Assembly (NCBI GenBank): GCA_027577595.1
Contig: JANBRJ010000025.1
Location: 62,001 to 126,000, forward strand
Origin: Coemansia sp. RSA 487
Lineage: Eukaryota > Kickxellomycota > Kickxellomycetes > Kickxellales > Kickxellaceae
Direction: 5' to 3'
Length of the DNA: 64,000 nucleotides
Shown piece by piece: positions 52,099-63,892 of the stretch. Within the stretch, counting starts at the first letter, position 1; each line of letters begins with the position of its first letter. A model generated the notes under the pieces. That model did not search any database, had not been told where the DNA came from, and worked only from the letters and a program-made list of their open reading frames with translations. The position numbers were made by a program, and so were the translations under genes.

Positions 52099-53463
52099 AT
52101 GGTGTCAGATATTGTGCTGCTGGACTTTGAAAATGCAGAAGTCCGAAGCTCCGATTTCGAGTCGCTGAAGCCCGAGGGATGGCTAACGGGCGAGATCATC
52201 AATTTTTACTGGACGTTTCTTGAGCGCCGTGAGTTCTGCACTGAACCGTCGGTTCTCTTCCTAGGTACATACACCACGTACCGCATCTCCAATGCTGAGA
52301 ACGCAACGGTCACGGACAATATATCGGCCCAGCTATCGGATGAGCTGAACCACAGGCAAATGGTGCTTATCCCGCTCAACCACCGGAGCCACTGGTCGCT
52401 TCTGGTGTACTGCCGGCTAACGCGTACCTTTTACCACTATGACTCGATATCCAAACATAACCGCAATTTTGCTGAGCGTGCGGCTGGTAAGTTCCTGAGG
52501 GTGCTGGAGCCTAAGCTCAAGGACGGCTTTTACTTTAAGTCGATGCAGACGCCGCAGCAGAACAATGACTACGACTGCGGGATCTATGTTCTTGCAATTG
52601 CAGAGGAATTGGCCCGCCGCTTTATCAACAACAAGAACAAGCAGGTCGGCAGCGTGTCTACCAATGCGAGGCTGGCTGCTGAGCCGGCGAGCACAAGGAG
52701 GGCGCCGAGGGAGAGGAGAGCGAATGGCCGCCATCACAACAACGACGTTATACGCTCTGACACGTCAAATAGTAAAGGGGGCGCGCAGGAGGAGCGGTAC
52801 AATAATGCATACGACAAATTAAACGGAGCACGGGACTTTTCGCACGACGTGGTGGGAAGAAACCACACGCTCAAACCGTCGATGATGATGGCAGCAGCAG
52901 CAAAGCACTCTCAGTTGCAGTCACAGCAAACTCAGCAGCCTTCTTTCCAGAGACGCAACCAGAGCACACCACCAGTGGCACGTGTGCCGGTGACTTCATC
53001 GTCAAGGTCCCCGTTTCCAGGAACAGCAGCTCCTGCTGTTCCCAGTCGTGCGCTCACAAGCGACCTTCTAATGCCCAAATTCACACAGCCGTTCTCGGGC
53101 TTCCATACACCCTTTGCAGCAATGTACAGACACGCATCGAGCGAGTTCCATGTACCTGAACCGCTTCTGAAAGGCGGTGGAAGCGATATGCTGGATGACA
53201 ACCCGGACGGTCTGCTTGGTGTTCACGATACGCTTGTTGGTGGCGGATGCACGGCTAGTCGTTCGCGTGACGAGAGGCTCAAGCTTGAGATGCGGTTGAT
53301 GGAGAAGGCGGGGCTGCCCAGGGACTTTTGGCTAGTTACAGTCGAAGACATCGAGTATCCACATTGTATGAGGCGGAGGATTCGTTCGCTTGTTCTCGAG
53401 CTCCAAGAGAAGCAGCAGATGCAGCAGAAGCAGAAGCACAAGCAAAGGGGAATTCACTGGTAA
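52099..53463 (+). CDS. SENP8/Nep-type cysteine protease (Ulp1 family), copy A
   Basis: 454 residues from the first ATG; two GTG codons precede it in frame. Residues 1-175 form a C48 (Ulp1-like) protease domain of the short SENP8/NEDP1 type, which removes NEDD8 or SUMO-like modifiers. Conserved elements are LKPEGWLTGEIINFYW (about 24-39), His in RSHWSLLVY (about 98), Asp in YHYDSISKHN (about 115), Gln in QQNNDYDCG and Cys in YDCGIYVL (about 159). The full triad is present. A long polar C-terminal extension (about 185-454) rich in Q, S, R and N is not usual for SENP8 and looks disordered until a short charged helix at the end. It lies in tandem with copy B. Confidence 0.85.
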   Translation: MVSDIVLLDFENAEVRSSDFESLKPEGWLTGEIINFYWTFLERREFCTEPSVLFLGTYTTYRISNAENATVTDNISAQLSDELNHRQMVLIPLNHRSHWSLLVYCRLTRTFYHYDSISKHNRNFAERAAGKFLRVLEPKLKDGFYFKSMQTPQQNNDYDCGIYVLAIAEELARRFINNKNKQVGSVSTNARLAAEPASTRRAPRERRANGRHHNNDVIRSDTSNSKGGAQEERYNNAYDKLNGARDFSHDVVGRNHTLKPSMMMAAAAKHSQLQSQQTQQPSFQRRNQSTPPVARVPVTSSSRSPFPGTAAPAVPSRALTSDLLMPKFTQPFSGFHTPFAAMYRHASSEFHVPEPLLKGGGSDMLDDNPDGLLGVHDTLVGGGCTASRSRDERLKLEMRLMEKAGLPRDFWLVTVEDIEYPHCMRRRIRSLVLELQEKQQMQQKQKHKQRGIHW

Positions 53464-54011
53464 ACGGAAAACACAAAAAAACAAAAAGAAACAAAAAAAC
53501 AAACACCGATCGCAGCCTATCGAACAAGGAAAGAGTGGTTCTGCCACGGCGACATTTGTGTGGATAGGCCGTTTAGCTGAATGAAAACGAGTCTGGAGTG
53601 ATGGAGAAGAAATTGCGGATATTGCATTGGCTTAATCCAGGTCTGTTTTCATTAATGAAAGAGTGTATCTTTTGCAAGTCGTTTATATTAATCAGCCTGG
53701 TCTCTAAGATTGCTCGCGTTTTCCAGGGTTCATTTCTATCAACTAGACAAGCAAAGCTCCTCCCTCCACCACTCAAAAGGTTACATTTATGAAGTTTTAG
53801 CTTGCAGCACATGCCCACTTATACTTGTTTGTTGCTCCCAGTCATACGCAACAGATTCCGCCTTTTTTTTCCTTCGCCAATCTCCCCCCATCTGTGCTGT
53901 ATCTCCTTTCCCTTTTTTGTACACTTTTCGTTGCGTTTGCCTCTTTTCCCGTTTCCTTATTTTTTTTCCTTTCTTTTAATACACTTTAAAAAGCATACTT
54001 TTCCTAGTACT
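53464..54011. other. Spacer between tandem SENP8-like genes
   Basis: 548 bases, T-rich near its right end, with no supported gene; it is the likely promoter of copy B. Confidence 0.4.
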
Positions 54012-55045
54012 ATGGCGGCGATTCCACAGGCAAGACCGCCGCCACGGTCATTGTCATGCAGAGACTTTCCTATGACGCTGTCTGAAACTGACCTGGACGC
54101 ACTGAACCCAGGCGAGTGGGTAACCGACGATGTGATCGACTTTTACTTTAGGTAACCTGTAAATCGTTTCAAGATGGAAAAAGGGGGAGGGAAGGGATAG
54201 ATCTCTATACATTTATTGAACGCCCAAACTAATATACAATGCCACCTCCCATTCTCCAGCCCTTTGTTCGCTTTGATAGATATCTCAAGCATCGGTACTT
54301 TCCAGACAACAAAAAGTACGTGTACATTTCAGTAAACATCGCAAACCTACTAACAGAGCGTCCGATAGAAAGCACGTCACGGCATATCCGGGACCTAGCA
54401 AGCGACGCGAACGCGTTGGATTACGAGACGCAGTGCTTACGGAAACCCAGGAACATTAGAATAGCGTTCCTGCCGATATTCGGGGACGGACACTGGTCGC
54501 TTCTGGTTTACCGGAGCCAAAAGCACCAGCTCCCAGAGTTCCTGCACTTCAATTCATATCTGGGCAGCACGCGAGCAAACCATACGCAATGCGCACGCAC
54601 AGCTCTGATCAACCTCCTGTATGTGTTTCGTGAAAACGACCCCGACATGGTGATCTCCAAGGACTCGTACAAGCTGGTAGTCAAGAACTGCCCGCAGCAG
54701 CGGAACGGCAACGATTGCGGCGTGTTCGTATGCATGTACGCGTACATTCTGTCGTCGCGCATGGCGGCCAGGGAAAGCGAAGGCAGAAAGAACGCGATCC
54801 AGTCGATCGTCAGGCGCTTCTCCGGCTTTTCACACACAAGCCCAACGCCGTCCGACCGAGGCGCCTCCGACCGGCTCTTGTTCTCAGCCAAGAACGCAAA
54901 CAAGGACAAGATCGAGGACCCTGAGGAGGCGGCGTGGAAAATAAAGGACAGGGACTCGATCCAGCCCGACGATATGCGCGATTACTTGATCAAGGTGATT
55001 CATCGGGCCACGATCGCCTCAAAAGGCCATTCGGCCAGTCTCTAG
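54012..55045 (+). CDS. SENP8/Nep-type cysteine protease-like protein, copy B (two exons)
   Basis: Exon 1 54012-54151, intron 54152-54279 (GTAACC...GATAG, 128 nt), exon 2 54280-55045; 301 residues. The join is phase-consistent (2+1). It restores the family block WVTDDVIDFYFRYLKHRYF, the counterpart of the substrate-binding helix in SENP8. His is in GHWSLLVY (about 117), Gln and Cys in QQRNGNDCGVF (Cys about 192). The position of the catalytic Asp reads HFNSYL, i.e. Asn in place of Asp (about 137). Asn serves in the papain triad, so activity may be retained or altered. The C-terminus is charged. It is convergent with LRO1, with 68 bases between stops. Confidence 0.85.
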
Positions 55046-55113
55046 ACTCGCCAGGAGTCTGGCTAGCTGTTTAGTAAACTGTTTGATTGTATTTAAAAAG
55101 GCACTTGAACCAT

Positions 55114-57159
55114 CTACGGGATATTGACTCGCTTGGCGTACTCGAGGATATCGGAGCTGAATCGGTCGGTAATCCGATGGCCGTGGCCAGAGACAATGCG
55201 CAGGATATCGGCGGTGGCGTCACGGTTTCCCAGGATGTTGATGTGGTCTGCGGCTGCAGCACCGCCTCTGATGTCCTTAAACGCAGCAAGCGGGTTGTGG
55301 ATGAACTCGCGCGTAACGATGCGCACGCCATGCGGGTTGTACAAGGGCTTGCGCCACCCGCTGCCGCACATGTATCCAAGCGACATCAATGGAACGGTGC
55401 CGTCGCCCTGGCCATGCACAATGCCAATGTCGACGTTAGCCACGTTAGAGCGCGGACGTTTATCAATTCGCAGGGCAGGCGGGGCTCCGGACTCTTCTTG
55501 CTGCAGATCATGGCGGTCCGCCGTGTAGTAGTAGGCGCGCTCAGTGACTGCGCCGTGCCCGTACAGGCAGAAAATCGTCATGTTGGGCGCATCCGGCAGC
55601 TGGTGCTGTAGCGGATTGGTCCATGTACGTGGGTCGTCCGCATGTGCGTCCATTTCCTTCTGTGTGCGGGACACGCCGTAGCTGAAGTCGCGACGCATGA
55701 AGCGCAGCGCATCAGCATCGAGCACGCGCTCAAGAAGCCCCAGGGCATCCTCCATTGTCTGGTTGCCCAATCCACTCCCGCCGTCGCCGTCAAACCGAAG
55801 CTGTGCGCCATACGAGGCAAACTGCTCGTCCTCGGTGTCGTTCCCAGTGGTGGCCCTGACGATGCGCGATGTCTCCATTGTGGACTCGGCGGCCACGTGC
55901 GGAAGGTCGTCTGGAGCGCCATCGAGGTCGCCCCATATGGCGTTTCCGCCCTTGGGCAGCAGCGACGGTAACCCGGTCCACGAGCGGAATATGCGCGCAA
56001 GCTCGTTGCGGTTCATAAAGTGCTCGAGCAAGTAGCTGGCCAGCGGCTGCACGGTCTCGCGCTGCTCTCCAGACAGTAGTGAGGAGAGAGTCTTGGGCAC
56101 GCCCAGCGGAGTTCCTGCAAGCGTTACAACGGCCTCGATATGGTCGTTGACCCACCGCTTTCCGCCCTTGCCGCCCTTGGGGGACTCCACCCATTTCATA
56201 AAGTAGTGGATGACCTGGGACCCCATCGAGTGCGCAATCATCACGGTCTTCTTGCCGCCACCGGTCCGTAGCGCACGCTCGATGCGACTCTGTAGGTTGC
56301 TGAAGTACTGGTCGCGGCGCTCCAAGTCGGAATACGACAAGCGCCAATCATAAGCAGCCAATGTCATGTCTGTGCAGTCGTAGCCGAGCACCGCCAGGTT
56401 CTCGATTGCTTTGCCCCAGATCCAGTACCCAGTGATGAAGTAGTCGGCGGCATCCAGCCCTTGGGCTGCACGCAGCTTGATTCCTGCGGGATCCAGCCCC
56501 GTCTTCTTGTCCAGCATCATGTGCTGCACCCAGCACTCCTTGTCAAGCAGAATCGCCTTGAACATCGTCGATGTGCCCCACAGCCGCTGCCTGAAGTACG
56601 GGCGCGAGCAATTCCCGGTGCTCCAGCTCTCCAGCCCCGATGAAATGATTCCAGGAACAAGAATCACGTTGTGTTTTTTGCCCAACCCTTCCTCCTCAAC
56701 CAATGACATGGCTGGCTGGAAATCCTCACTGGCCCTTTGTTCTGTGGTATCCGATGATAGGAGCTTGGTGATATCGCGGATGAAGTCGTCAGGCAGCAGC
56801 GTATCTGGGACCAACGACGATATTTCAAAGTCGCCAATGATTGTGTGGATCTTGCTAATGTGCGTGTTGCTTGTTGGGTTGGTGTACAGGACGGTTGCCA
56901 GCGCCACAAGGAACCCGATGACTATTCCTGCGATAAACCATCGCCGCCGCCGGATGCGTTGCTGTGGCGGCTGGTGCGCCAGTGCGCATGGCTTTTCTGT
57001 ATCTGTGGTGTGTGGCGAGCCTGTAGCTGTTGGTGTTCCGGTCAACGCGCCATCTGCGTCTCTGCTTTCCAATAGCGTAGTGTTTTTACTCTTGTTCTTT
57101 TTCCGCTTGCGCAGAGCGGTGTCGCTCTTTGTGCCGCCGGCTGGTTCTGTTGGTGCCAT
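55114..57159 (-). CDS. LRO1: Phospholipid:diacylglycerol acyltransferase (Lro1/PDAT)
   Basis: 681 residues (yeast Lro1 661). The enzyme moves a fatty acid from a phospholipid to diacylglycerol, making triacylglycerol at the ER. A cytosolic basic N-terminus (RKRKKNKSKN) leads to one membrane anchor (about 73-92, RRWFIAGIVIGFLVALATVL). The LCAT-like lumenal domain follows: VILVPGIISSGLESW, a conserved tryptophan-rich segment YWIWGKAIENL, the nucleophile Ser in AHSMGSQV (about 309), Asp in GDGTVPLMSLG (about 583) and His in DHINILGN (about 637). All three triad residues are present. Intronless. It shares a 254-bp divergent promoter region with PUF60. Confidence 0.95.
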   Translation of the reverse strand: MAPTEPAGGTKSDTALRKRKKNKSKNTTLLESRDADGALTGTPTATGSPHTTDTEKPCALAHQPPQQRIRRRRWFIAGIVIGFLVALATVLYTNPTSNTHISKIHTIIGDFEISSLVPDTLLPDDFIRDITKLLSSDTTEQRASEDFQPAMSLVEEEGLGKKHNVILVPGIISSGLESWSTGNCSRPYFRQRLWGTSTMFKAILLDKECWVQHMMLDKKTGLDPAGIKLRAAQGLDAADYFITGYWIWGKAIENLAVLGYDCTDMTLAAYDWRLSYSDLERRDQYFSNLQSRIERALRTGGGKKTVMIAHSMGSQVIHYFMKWVESPKGGKGGKRWVNDHIEAVVTLAGTPLGVPKTLSSLLSGEQRETVQPLASYLLEHFMNRNELARIFRSWTGLPSLLPKGGNAIWGDLDGAPDDLPHVAAESTMETSRIVRATTGNDTEDEQFASYGAQLRFDGDGGSGLGNQTMEDALGLLERVLDADALRFMRRDFSYGVSRTQKEMDAHADDPRTWTNPLQHQLPDAPNMTIFCLYGHGAVTERAYYYTADRHDLQQEESGAPPALRIDKRPRSNVANVDIGIVHGQGDGTVPLMSLGYMCGSGWRKPLYNPHGVRIVTREFIHNPLAAFKDIRGGAAAADHINILGNRDATADILRIVSGHGHRITDRFSSDILEYAKRVNIP

Positions 57160-57413
57160 TATCGTTTATGCAGTTTGGTGCGAAAGTAGAAAGCAAAAGC
57201 GTTTGTTGCAAAGCAAAGGAGAAAAGAGAGCTGGATGATAAAAAGTAATCGATTGTTCCACTTTTCAGCTTTTTTTTGGCAACTGCTGCATGATCCAATT
57301 AAAACCCCCAGCCAGCCTCTCCCTCTTTTCGTTCCTTCTTTTTCAACAAGTGCTGTGTTCAATTTCTGTTTTATATTTCTTTTTTGCATTTTTAAATTAC
57401 TCTCTAGAAAATA
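57160..57413. promoter_or_regulatory. Divergent promoter region of LRO1 and PUF60
   Basis: 254 bases between the LRO1 ATG (minus) and the PUF60 ATG (plus). It has homopolymeric A and T tracts and T-rich leader toward PUF60; no specific factor site identified. Confidence 0.5.
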
Positions 57414-58891
57414 ATGAGCGAGCAAGAGCAAAGCAGCGGCATCTTTGCAGAACCCACGACGACGACAACAACAACAGCAGCAGCAACAACGGCTGAGACA
57501 GAAATAGCCAATGTACAGCAGCAAAACCAGCTCAATTCAGGTAGGCAAACCCCGATTACTCTACGCTGAATAAACCCACAGAATTTAAACACAAGACTAA
57601 CACTGGTTTTACTGCAATTAAAAAAGTAGATTCACAGCAGACGACTCTTGCCAACGGGCTGACGCAAGCGCAACAGGAAAGCGTGGATCGGGCCCGAGCG
57701 TACGCGCATGAGCTGCAACAGACGGTATTCAAAGACCTGTTGGAGACTGAGCGCAAACTAAAGGAAGAGGAAAGCAAGCTTCCGGCAGGCACAGTGAACC
57801 CGGGGCTTCTGAGCGGAATGGACCCACGTAACGCGTCTGTGATGTCGCGTCTGTACGTGGGGTCGATCAACTTTGATCTGACAGAAGAGCACATTCGCCG
57901 CGTGTTCTCCGAGTTTGGGACTGTGCGCAGCGTAAGCATGTCGAAGGATCCCATGAGTGGGCGCCATAAGGGGTTTGGCTTCGTCGAGTACGAGGTGCCT
58001 GAGGCCGCCAGCTTGGCAATGGACGCGATGAATGGAACAATGCTTGGTGGTAGGCAGCTGAAGATTGGCCGTCCCAATAACTACAATGTGGCTGTGGCCC
58101 AAGGGTTTGAGCAGCCTCCTATGGAGCGTATCTATGTTGCCAACGTCAACGAGGCGATTGGCGAGGATAGCTTGCGCGAGATCTTTGCTCCCTTTGGCGA
58201 CGTTAGCGCGTGCGTTTTGGCCCCCGATATGAGTACGCGCAAGCACAAGGGCTGGGGGTTTATCGAGTTTGCAGACCAGGCTGCTGCAGACCAGGCCGCT
58301 ATTGCGATGAACGGCTTTTCGCTTGGGAACCTGGTGCTGCGTGTTAGAAAGTGCGTGGTTGGTGGTCCGCTGGGCGACGGGATGGCTGCTCTGGATACGC
58401 TGCCACTCGATACCACTGAGCCACCTAACACAGCGCAGCAGCCTCCGCCAGCTGTGCGTCCGCCGCAGCAGGTCATGGACGTGGTTGCCAGTATCAACAA
58501 GAACATCATTGGTGCCACAGAGCCCATCGCTGGCCCACAACCACCACCTGCAGTAGAAGGATCGTCGATTGTGCTTTTGGAAAACGTGGTTGGCGGCCGC
58601 GCCGAGGTCGACGATGAGCTTGCAGGTGATATGGCCGGTGAGGGTACGAAGTGCGGTGCCATAGAGAAGGTTGTCGTGCATATTGCTTCGCCCCAGGAAC
58701 TTGCCGAGAGCTCGGGCGTCTCCAGCGAGGTGAGCATATTTATCCAGTACATTGAGCCCGCATCGGCTGCAAATGCCATTGAGCTATTTGATGGCCGGTG
58801 GTTTGGCGGACGCCGAATATCGGCTACGCTGTATGACTCGGACATGTACCGCATGGTGACAAGTGCCGATACCATGGTGTTTATTCCGTAA
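57414..58891 (+). CDS. PUF60-like poly(U)-binding splicing factor (two exons)
   Basis: Exon 1 57414-57540 (42 codons plus one base, Thr/Ala/Gln-rich), intron 57541-57629 (GTAGGC...GTAG, 89 nt), exon 2 57630-58891; 462 residues. RRM1 is at about 114-190 (RLYVGSINFDL; HKGFGFVEYEVPEAASLA), RRM2 at about 208-283 (RIYVANVNEAI; HKGWGFIEFADQ), and a C-terminal UHM at about 355-455 containing GRWFGGRRI, the loop that grips tryptophan-bearing ULM peptides. YEVPEAA after RNP1 and LGGRQLKIGRPNNYN are particularly PUF60-like. PUF60 cooperates with U2AF at 3' splice sites. S. cerevisiae lacks an obvious orthologue, so its presence suits an early-diverging fungus. Confidence 0.92.
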
Positions 58892-60195
58892 ACTTTTTTG
58901 TGGAGAGGGCTTGATAACCACGTTGATCTGCGATTATGATTACGCGAAATGAAATAATGCACAAATTACTGGAGGAAAATCATTTGAGGAAAAAAAAAGG
59001 AAAAGGTCCAGCCACTCACATGCAGGCGATTGGATTGAGAACTACTCTTGGTGCAGTTTTTATGGAAAGAGGAATGGCGGAGATGAAGAAGCTGGGGGTG
59101 TTGCTTTTTAAAGTCACTAACACCATTAGTCACGCTGTAGAAAAGAAACAGCTAATAAAATTGGATTCGTAAAATGTATGGATATGTGTTCTTGTGTCAA
59201 AGAACGGGACCAGCGCTCTCCACAAGACACGATAATCGGGACTTGAAAAAAAAAACGAGGGAAGGAGGCGGGCACTGGCAAACAATATGAGAGCTGAAAT
59301 GCTCAATGGGGGGGCCTTTCTTTCCCCTTACTTTTTCTTATGTCCGCATGAGGGAAAGAGCCAGAACTCTCCCTCTTTTTTTTCCTGCTGCTGCGCTTCG
59401 CTCATGCTAGCTGTCAACAGGACCGACGTCCTTGTTTTGTAGACAGCTTCAGATCGTAGCTGAGCGATAGAGAAGAGAGAAGATGCTGAGCACCATTCAA
59501 ATAGCCAAAAAAAAAACAATATCATCAGCAAAGCAGCTAGAAGTTGGGATTGTCCACCACACCACTGTGGCTGTAAAAAGAAAGGAAACTCACGCCCAGT
59601 GACTTGCTTTTCGGGCTACCACCACCCCCCCTCTTTTTTCTTGTTTCTTTTTGCTGCTTCAGCAAGCTGGGCTTCTTCCGTCCAGTTCAGTTGCTCGCGA
59701 TTCTCCCCCGCTTCGCGCGCCTGGTGCTTATACCCACACGCATCCCAGCTAAAACAGCGTCTGCTGCAACCCGATACGCAAAATAGGCTCAGGGGCGTTA
59801 TTCATTCATTCCGCCCAGCCGGCGTGCATCTGGCTGCAACGTCCAGTTCATCACCAGAACCATCAATCGCAATTATTAGAGCATATGCTACAACAGCTGC
59901 ATTGCAATATACAAAACATCTGGTTCTCTGCAAACCTGTGTTGGCGAAAGGGGGAGAGGGAAAGGGCGCAACTAGCCAGTCAGTCATTTTTTGCACTCTT
60001 GCCCCCCCCTTCTAAAAGCACCTTGTCGTTAAAGCTTTGCCCGTTTCTTTCTTTCTCAAACTTCCCTTGCTGCCTTTCTATTTTCTTATTTCTCCTTCGC
60101 TTCTGGTCCGCGCTATTGCTATTTTTTTTATTTTATAACACCTTGTTCTATCGACTACTCCATCTTCATTTTATCCCCTTTCCCCTTCTGCGGCT
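58892..60195. other. 1.3 kb gap between PUF60 and the SDS3-like gene
   Basis: No gene supported. The frames at 58936-59172 and 59599-60015 have no family marks. The right half is strongly pyrimidine-rich (C/T tracts, T runs around 60120), consistent with a fungal promoter and leader. Confidence 0.45.
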
Positions 60196-63100
60196 ATGAA
60201 CGTTATAGAAACTCCCGAAGACTACTTCCGCCAGCACGCTGCTGCTGCTGCGTTGGCGCACAGCGATGATGAGTCTTCAGTAGACAAAGGCAAGTTATCC
60301 ACCACCAAATAAACACGAATCGGCCTTCTCCGCCTACATGTTGCTGCTCTCCCCCATCCTATGCTCAGCTTCATCCACAAACATACCGGCCGAAAAAGAG
60401 CTGCGCAATGAGCCGCATATTTCCGCCCCTGCTCAGCCCGACTTTCTCCTCCCCCCACGCACCCTGATTCGCAATGCTCAGCTCCGCAAAAGGTGCCGCT
60501 GGCCCAGGATCCGTGCAATAGGACGTACCAGCCTCTTTGCACACATTGGCAATTGGAACTCTCCCCACCTCCTTGCAGTGCGTGTTTTGCCTCCAGAATA
60601 GCGTTTCTCATATCAAGTTGTGCTGTTTCCTCGTTTGCCTTTCCCCCTCGGCTTGTGAAGCCTCACCTAAAGGTCCTCTCATCCCCTCCATGCACAAGCA
60701 AACGATGGAAGCTATGCGGGCTTGTGCTTTTTTCCTGGCGATTTCTTTATTTTCCCCTGTTATTTCTCCGATTGCTTACCCACCCCTGTACCCACCCCCG
60801 TACCTACCCCCAATCAAGAATGAACGAGTAAGCGAACTCCCAGTACCAAAACACGCCCACCATCGGCGGCTGGAACCCATGCTCAGTTTCCCGCCCTTTG
60901 CTGTTTTGGCACGCCTCGTTTTTTTTTTCCTTTGGCTGCCTAAAAGCGAAGCTCTGTCGCTGCACCATACCTTTTTTTATCGCTAGAAATACACGCGTAT
61001 GCTTTTTGTCCTTGTCAGAAGCATAGAACCCTTATTCTGACACGAAAGAAATTGCTTTCTACAAAGTCGCACACACGCCTTTTGTTTTTTTTTTTAGAAA
61101 CCAGTTTTGCTTTTACACTTTTTTTTTGCTTTCAGGATTCTCTGGTGTAGCAAACGGAAAAGAAGAAAATGCTTGGAAATTTAATGCTGCTGACGAACTA
61201 GACAGCAGTAACCCCAAAAAGGCTGCGGCGCTGTTGGATGATGGCCGCCAATCTGTGCCCGCTCTTTTTCAGCTCGTTTTTTCTTTCCTGTGTCTTCTCC
61301 AGGCTTCTTTGCTACTGCTCCTTTATCAATCGTCGTTATCCCCCCTCATTCCTCCATACAATTTTCTCAGCTTCCATATACTGAATACTAAACCGCACGC
61401 ATACACACGTCCGCGTTCTTTTTTTTCCATTGGCGGGTCTGCTGATTCTATTCTTCCTTATTTTTTCTAAACAATCCAAAATAGAAACCTGGTCTGACAT
61501 TGATGATGCCAGCGCCACAGAGGACGATTCCACGGTCCAAAAAAAGAAGCGAATTCTGCGCTATGGTCGCAGCCGCTTGTCCGAGATGCGTGAGCGCTTC
61601 AATGCCTCCAAGGAAAAGTAAGTAAAAAGTGTCAATGTTTTCAATGCTCTGGACAGCAACACCAGAAACTGAATGATCACTTATCAACCATACCATCGGA
61701 TGCGATTGACACGCAGAAGAGACCTCTGTTAATTACAGCTTCATGCATAACACGCCTTCTCTTTCTTTGTCACCTGCCTTTTTATCTTGCATGCACCTTT
61801 TTACCCCTCTGATTCCTTTATATTACTGCTGTCTGATAATTAAAACTCCTATATTTCCCTCAACGCTTGTTTCTCTCTCTTTTCTTGTTTGTTTGTAATT
61901 AACGTTTAGATTGTTTGAGGAAAAGCAGCACCAGCTCGATATCGAATGGGAGCAGCTGCAGGATGGCTCTCATCCACAGTACAAAGAGTACGCACAGCAG
62001 ATCGATGCACGGTGGCTTGACCGTCTATCAGTGATTGAACATAAGGCAGAGCTGGATCGCAACTTTGCCAAGGAAAAGCATGACGAGTCGTGCCAAACCG
62101 CCTTCAACTCGTTTATCGTCCTGCGGCGTGAGCTGCGTCAGGGCCTGATTCACCGCCGCAAGAAGCAGCTCTGGGCGCTAACCGACAGCCTGCGCAACCT
62201 CGAGAAGATCCGCGAGGCCATCAACAACATTGCATTCCCAATCTCCAACCAAGGCGTTGTCTCGCCTGTTGAGGCAAAGGCTGCTCCTAGGGACTCGAAC
62301 CACATGATGGTTATACCTGACACCGAGCTTGCGACTGTCGACAAGGATGCGGATGTCTCTGCAATCTGCGGCATTCCTGCGCTCCTCAACCACGGGCCTG
62401 ATACTGAGCGCTTTGCTGTCGAGGACGATGCTGCCGCGTCGGGCTTGCCACCAGGTGGTGTAATTGCGGTAGATGACGATGAATTGGCCGACACACATGT
62501 GCCAGAGTCCCTTGGTGGAAGCGTACGCCAAACACAGCAGATGCATGTCGCTGAGTATGGCTATCATGACCATGCTTCTGCTGGCACCAGCGTGCATGGG
62601 CTTGGAATCGGTGGCAGCCAGCACGACCACTACTACCAACAGCAGCAGGTCTATCTTGATAGAAACGGCCAGGAAGCGCTTGACCCTCGTGCAAAATACC
62701 CTTCAGCATCAAATCTCCCGACAATCGCCGAAGCACCATCTTCTGTTGATGATGGCTACGCCTACTACTCGAACCCTACGTACACGCAGCAGCGGCAGCA
62801 GTACTATGGTGCAGCAGATCAAGTGGCTGCCGACGATTACTATAGCTACCGGCGCCAGCCAAGTGGATACGATGCTGATGGTCGCAGCCACAAATACGCA
62901 GCTTCGCCCACAGCCAATGCCTCAACCGTTGCGGTCGATTATCAACAACCCCCTGCATCCCAGTCAAAGCTTAACCAGCTGCTGCATCCGACAACTGCAG
63001 ACGCCGAGAGCAGCAACGTACCGGCCACTTCTGTTACTGGAAACGTGACTGGCGCATATGATCAGAGAAATAGCGCAATGAACGCGTACTATGACCATCG

Positions 63101-63213
63101 CCCAACTAAACGTGACCTTGCATCTACTGATTATGGAGAGGCCCTGAATAAGCGGCAGCGCGTGATGCCGCCCACTACAGAGTGGCAGAAGACGCCTTCT
63201 TCGTCCCACGCAT

Positions 63214-63259
<46 letters not shown>

Positions 63260-63861
63260 TGCACATCAGGCTTCTAGCTACTACAGCCAACGGGCAGGGC
63301 ATGACTACAATAGGGCTCCGTCGGGATATGAGCCCAAATATGCTTCAGGCGAGTACAGTCAAGATGGCGGTGTCGCTGCATACCACTATGGAGGCACGCA
63401 TGGCAGCCAGAGCGCGCTACCTGCTTCTGGCTACTACGGATCAGCAAAATATGAATATGCACCGGATGACGTCGCAGGCGGCGCTGGCACCACCGGCACG
63501 GTTGCTGCCAATGGCGAGTACTACCAGCAGATGCAAGCGGGCGAAGTGGTACACGCAAATGCACACACTCCTCAGCAGGCGGCATACTATCATAGCCGCG
63601 GGACTAGCAGTTCGTATTACCAGCCACCAGCAGGGTACTATCAGCGGCATTATAGCCAAGCACCGGCCACAGGTACATACACGACAGCTGAATACGCCGA
63701 TACCTCGGGCTATGCGGGACTGGAAACGGGTATTGCGATGCCGCCTCCTGCTGGGTCGCCTCGACAGTACGGCTCAACAAGCAGCCATATGCAGAATGGG
63801 ACGCCTGTTTCAACAGCACATGGAGGAGTAGCTTGGAGTGAATATTACCAGCAGCAGCAGC

Positions 63862-63892
<31 letters not shown>

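Noticed and set aside
63216-63258. Regular repeats considered as a CRISPR array
   Set aside because: Uninterrupted in-frame glutamine codons without spacers in a eukaryotic gene.
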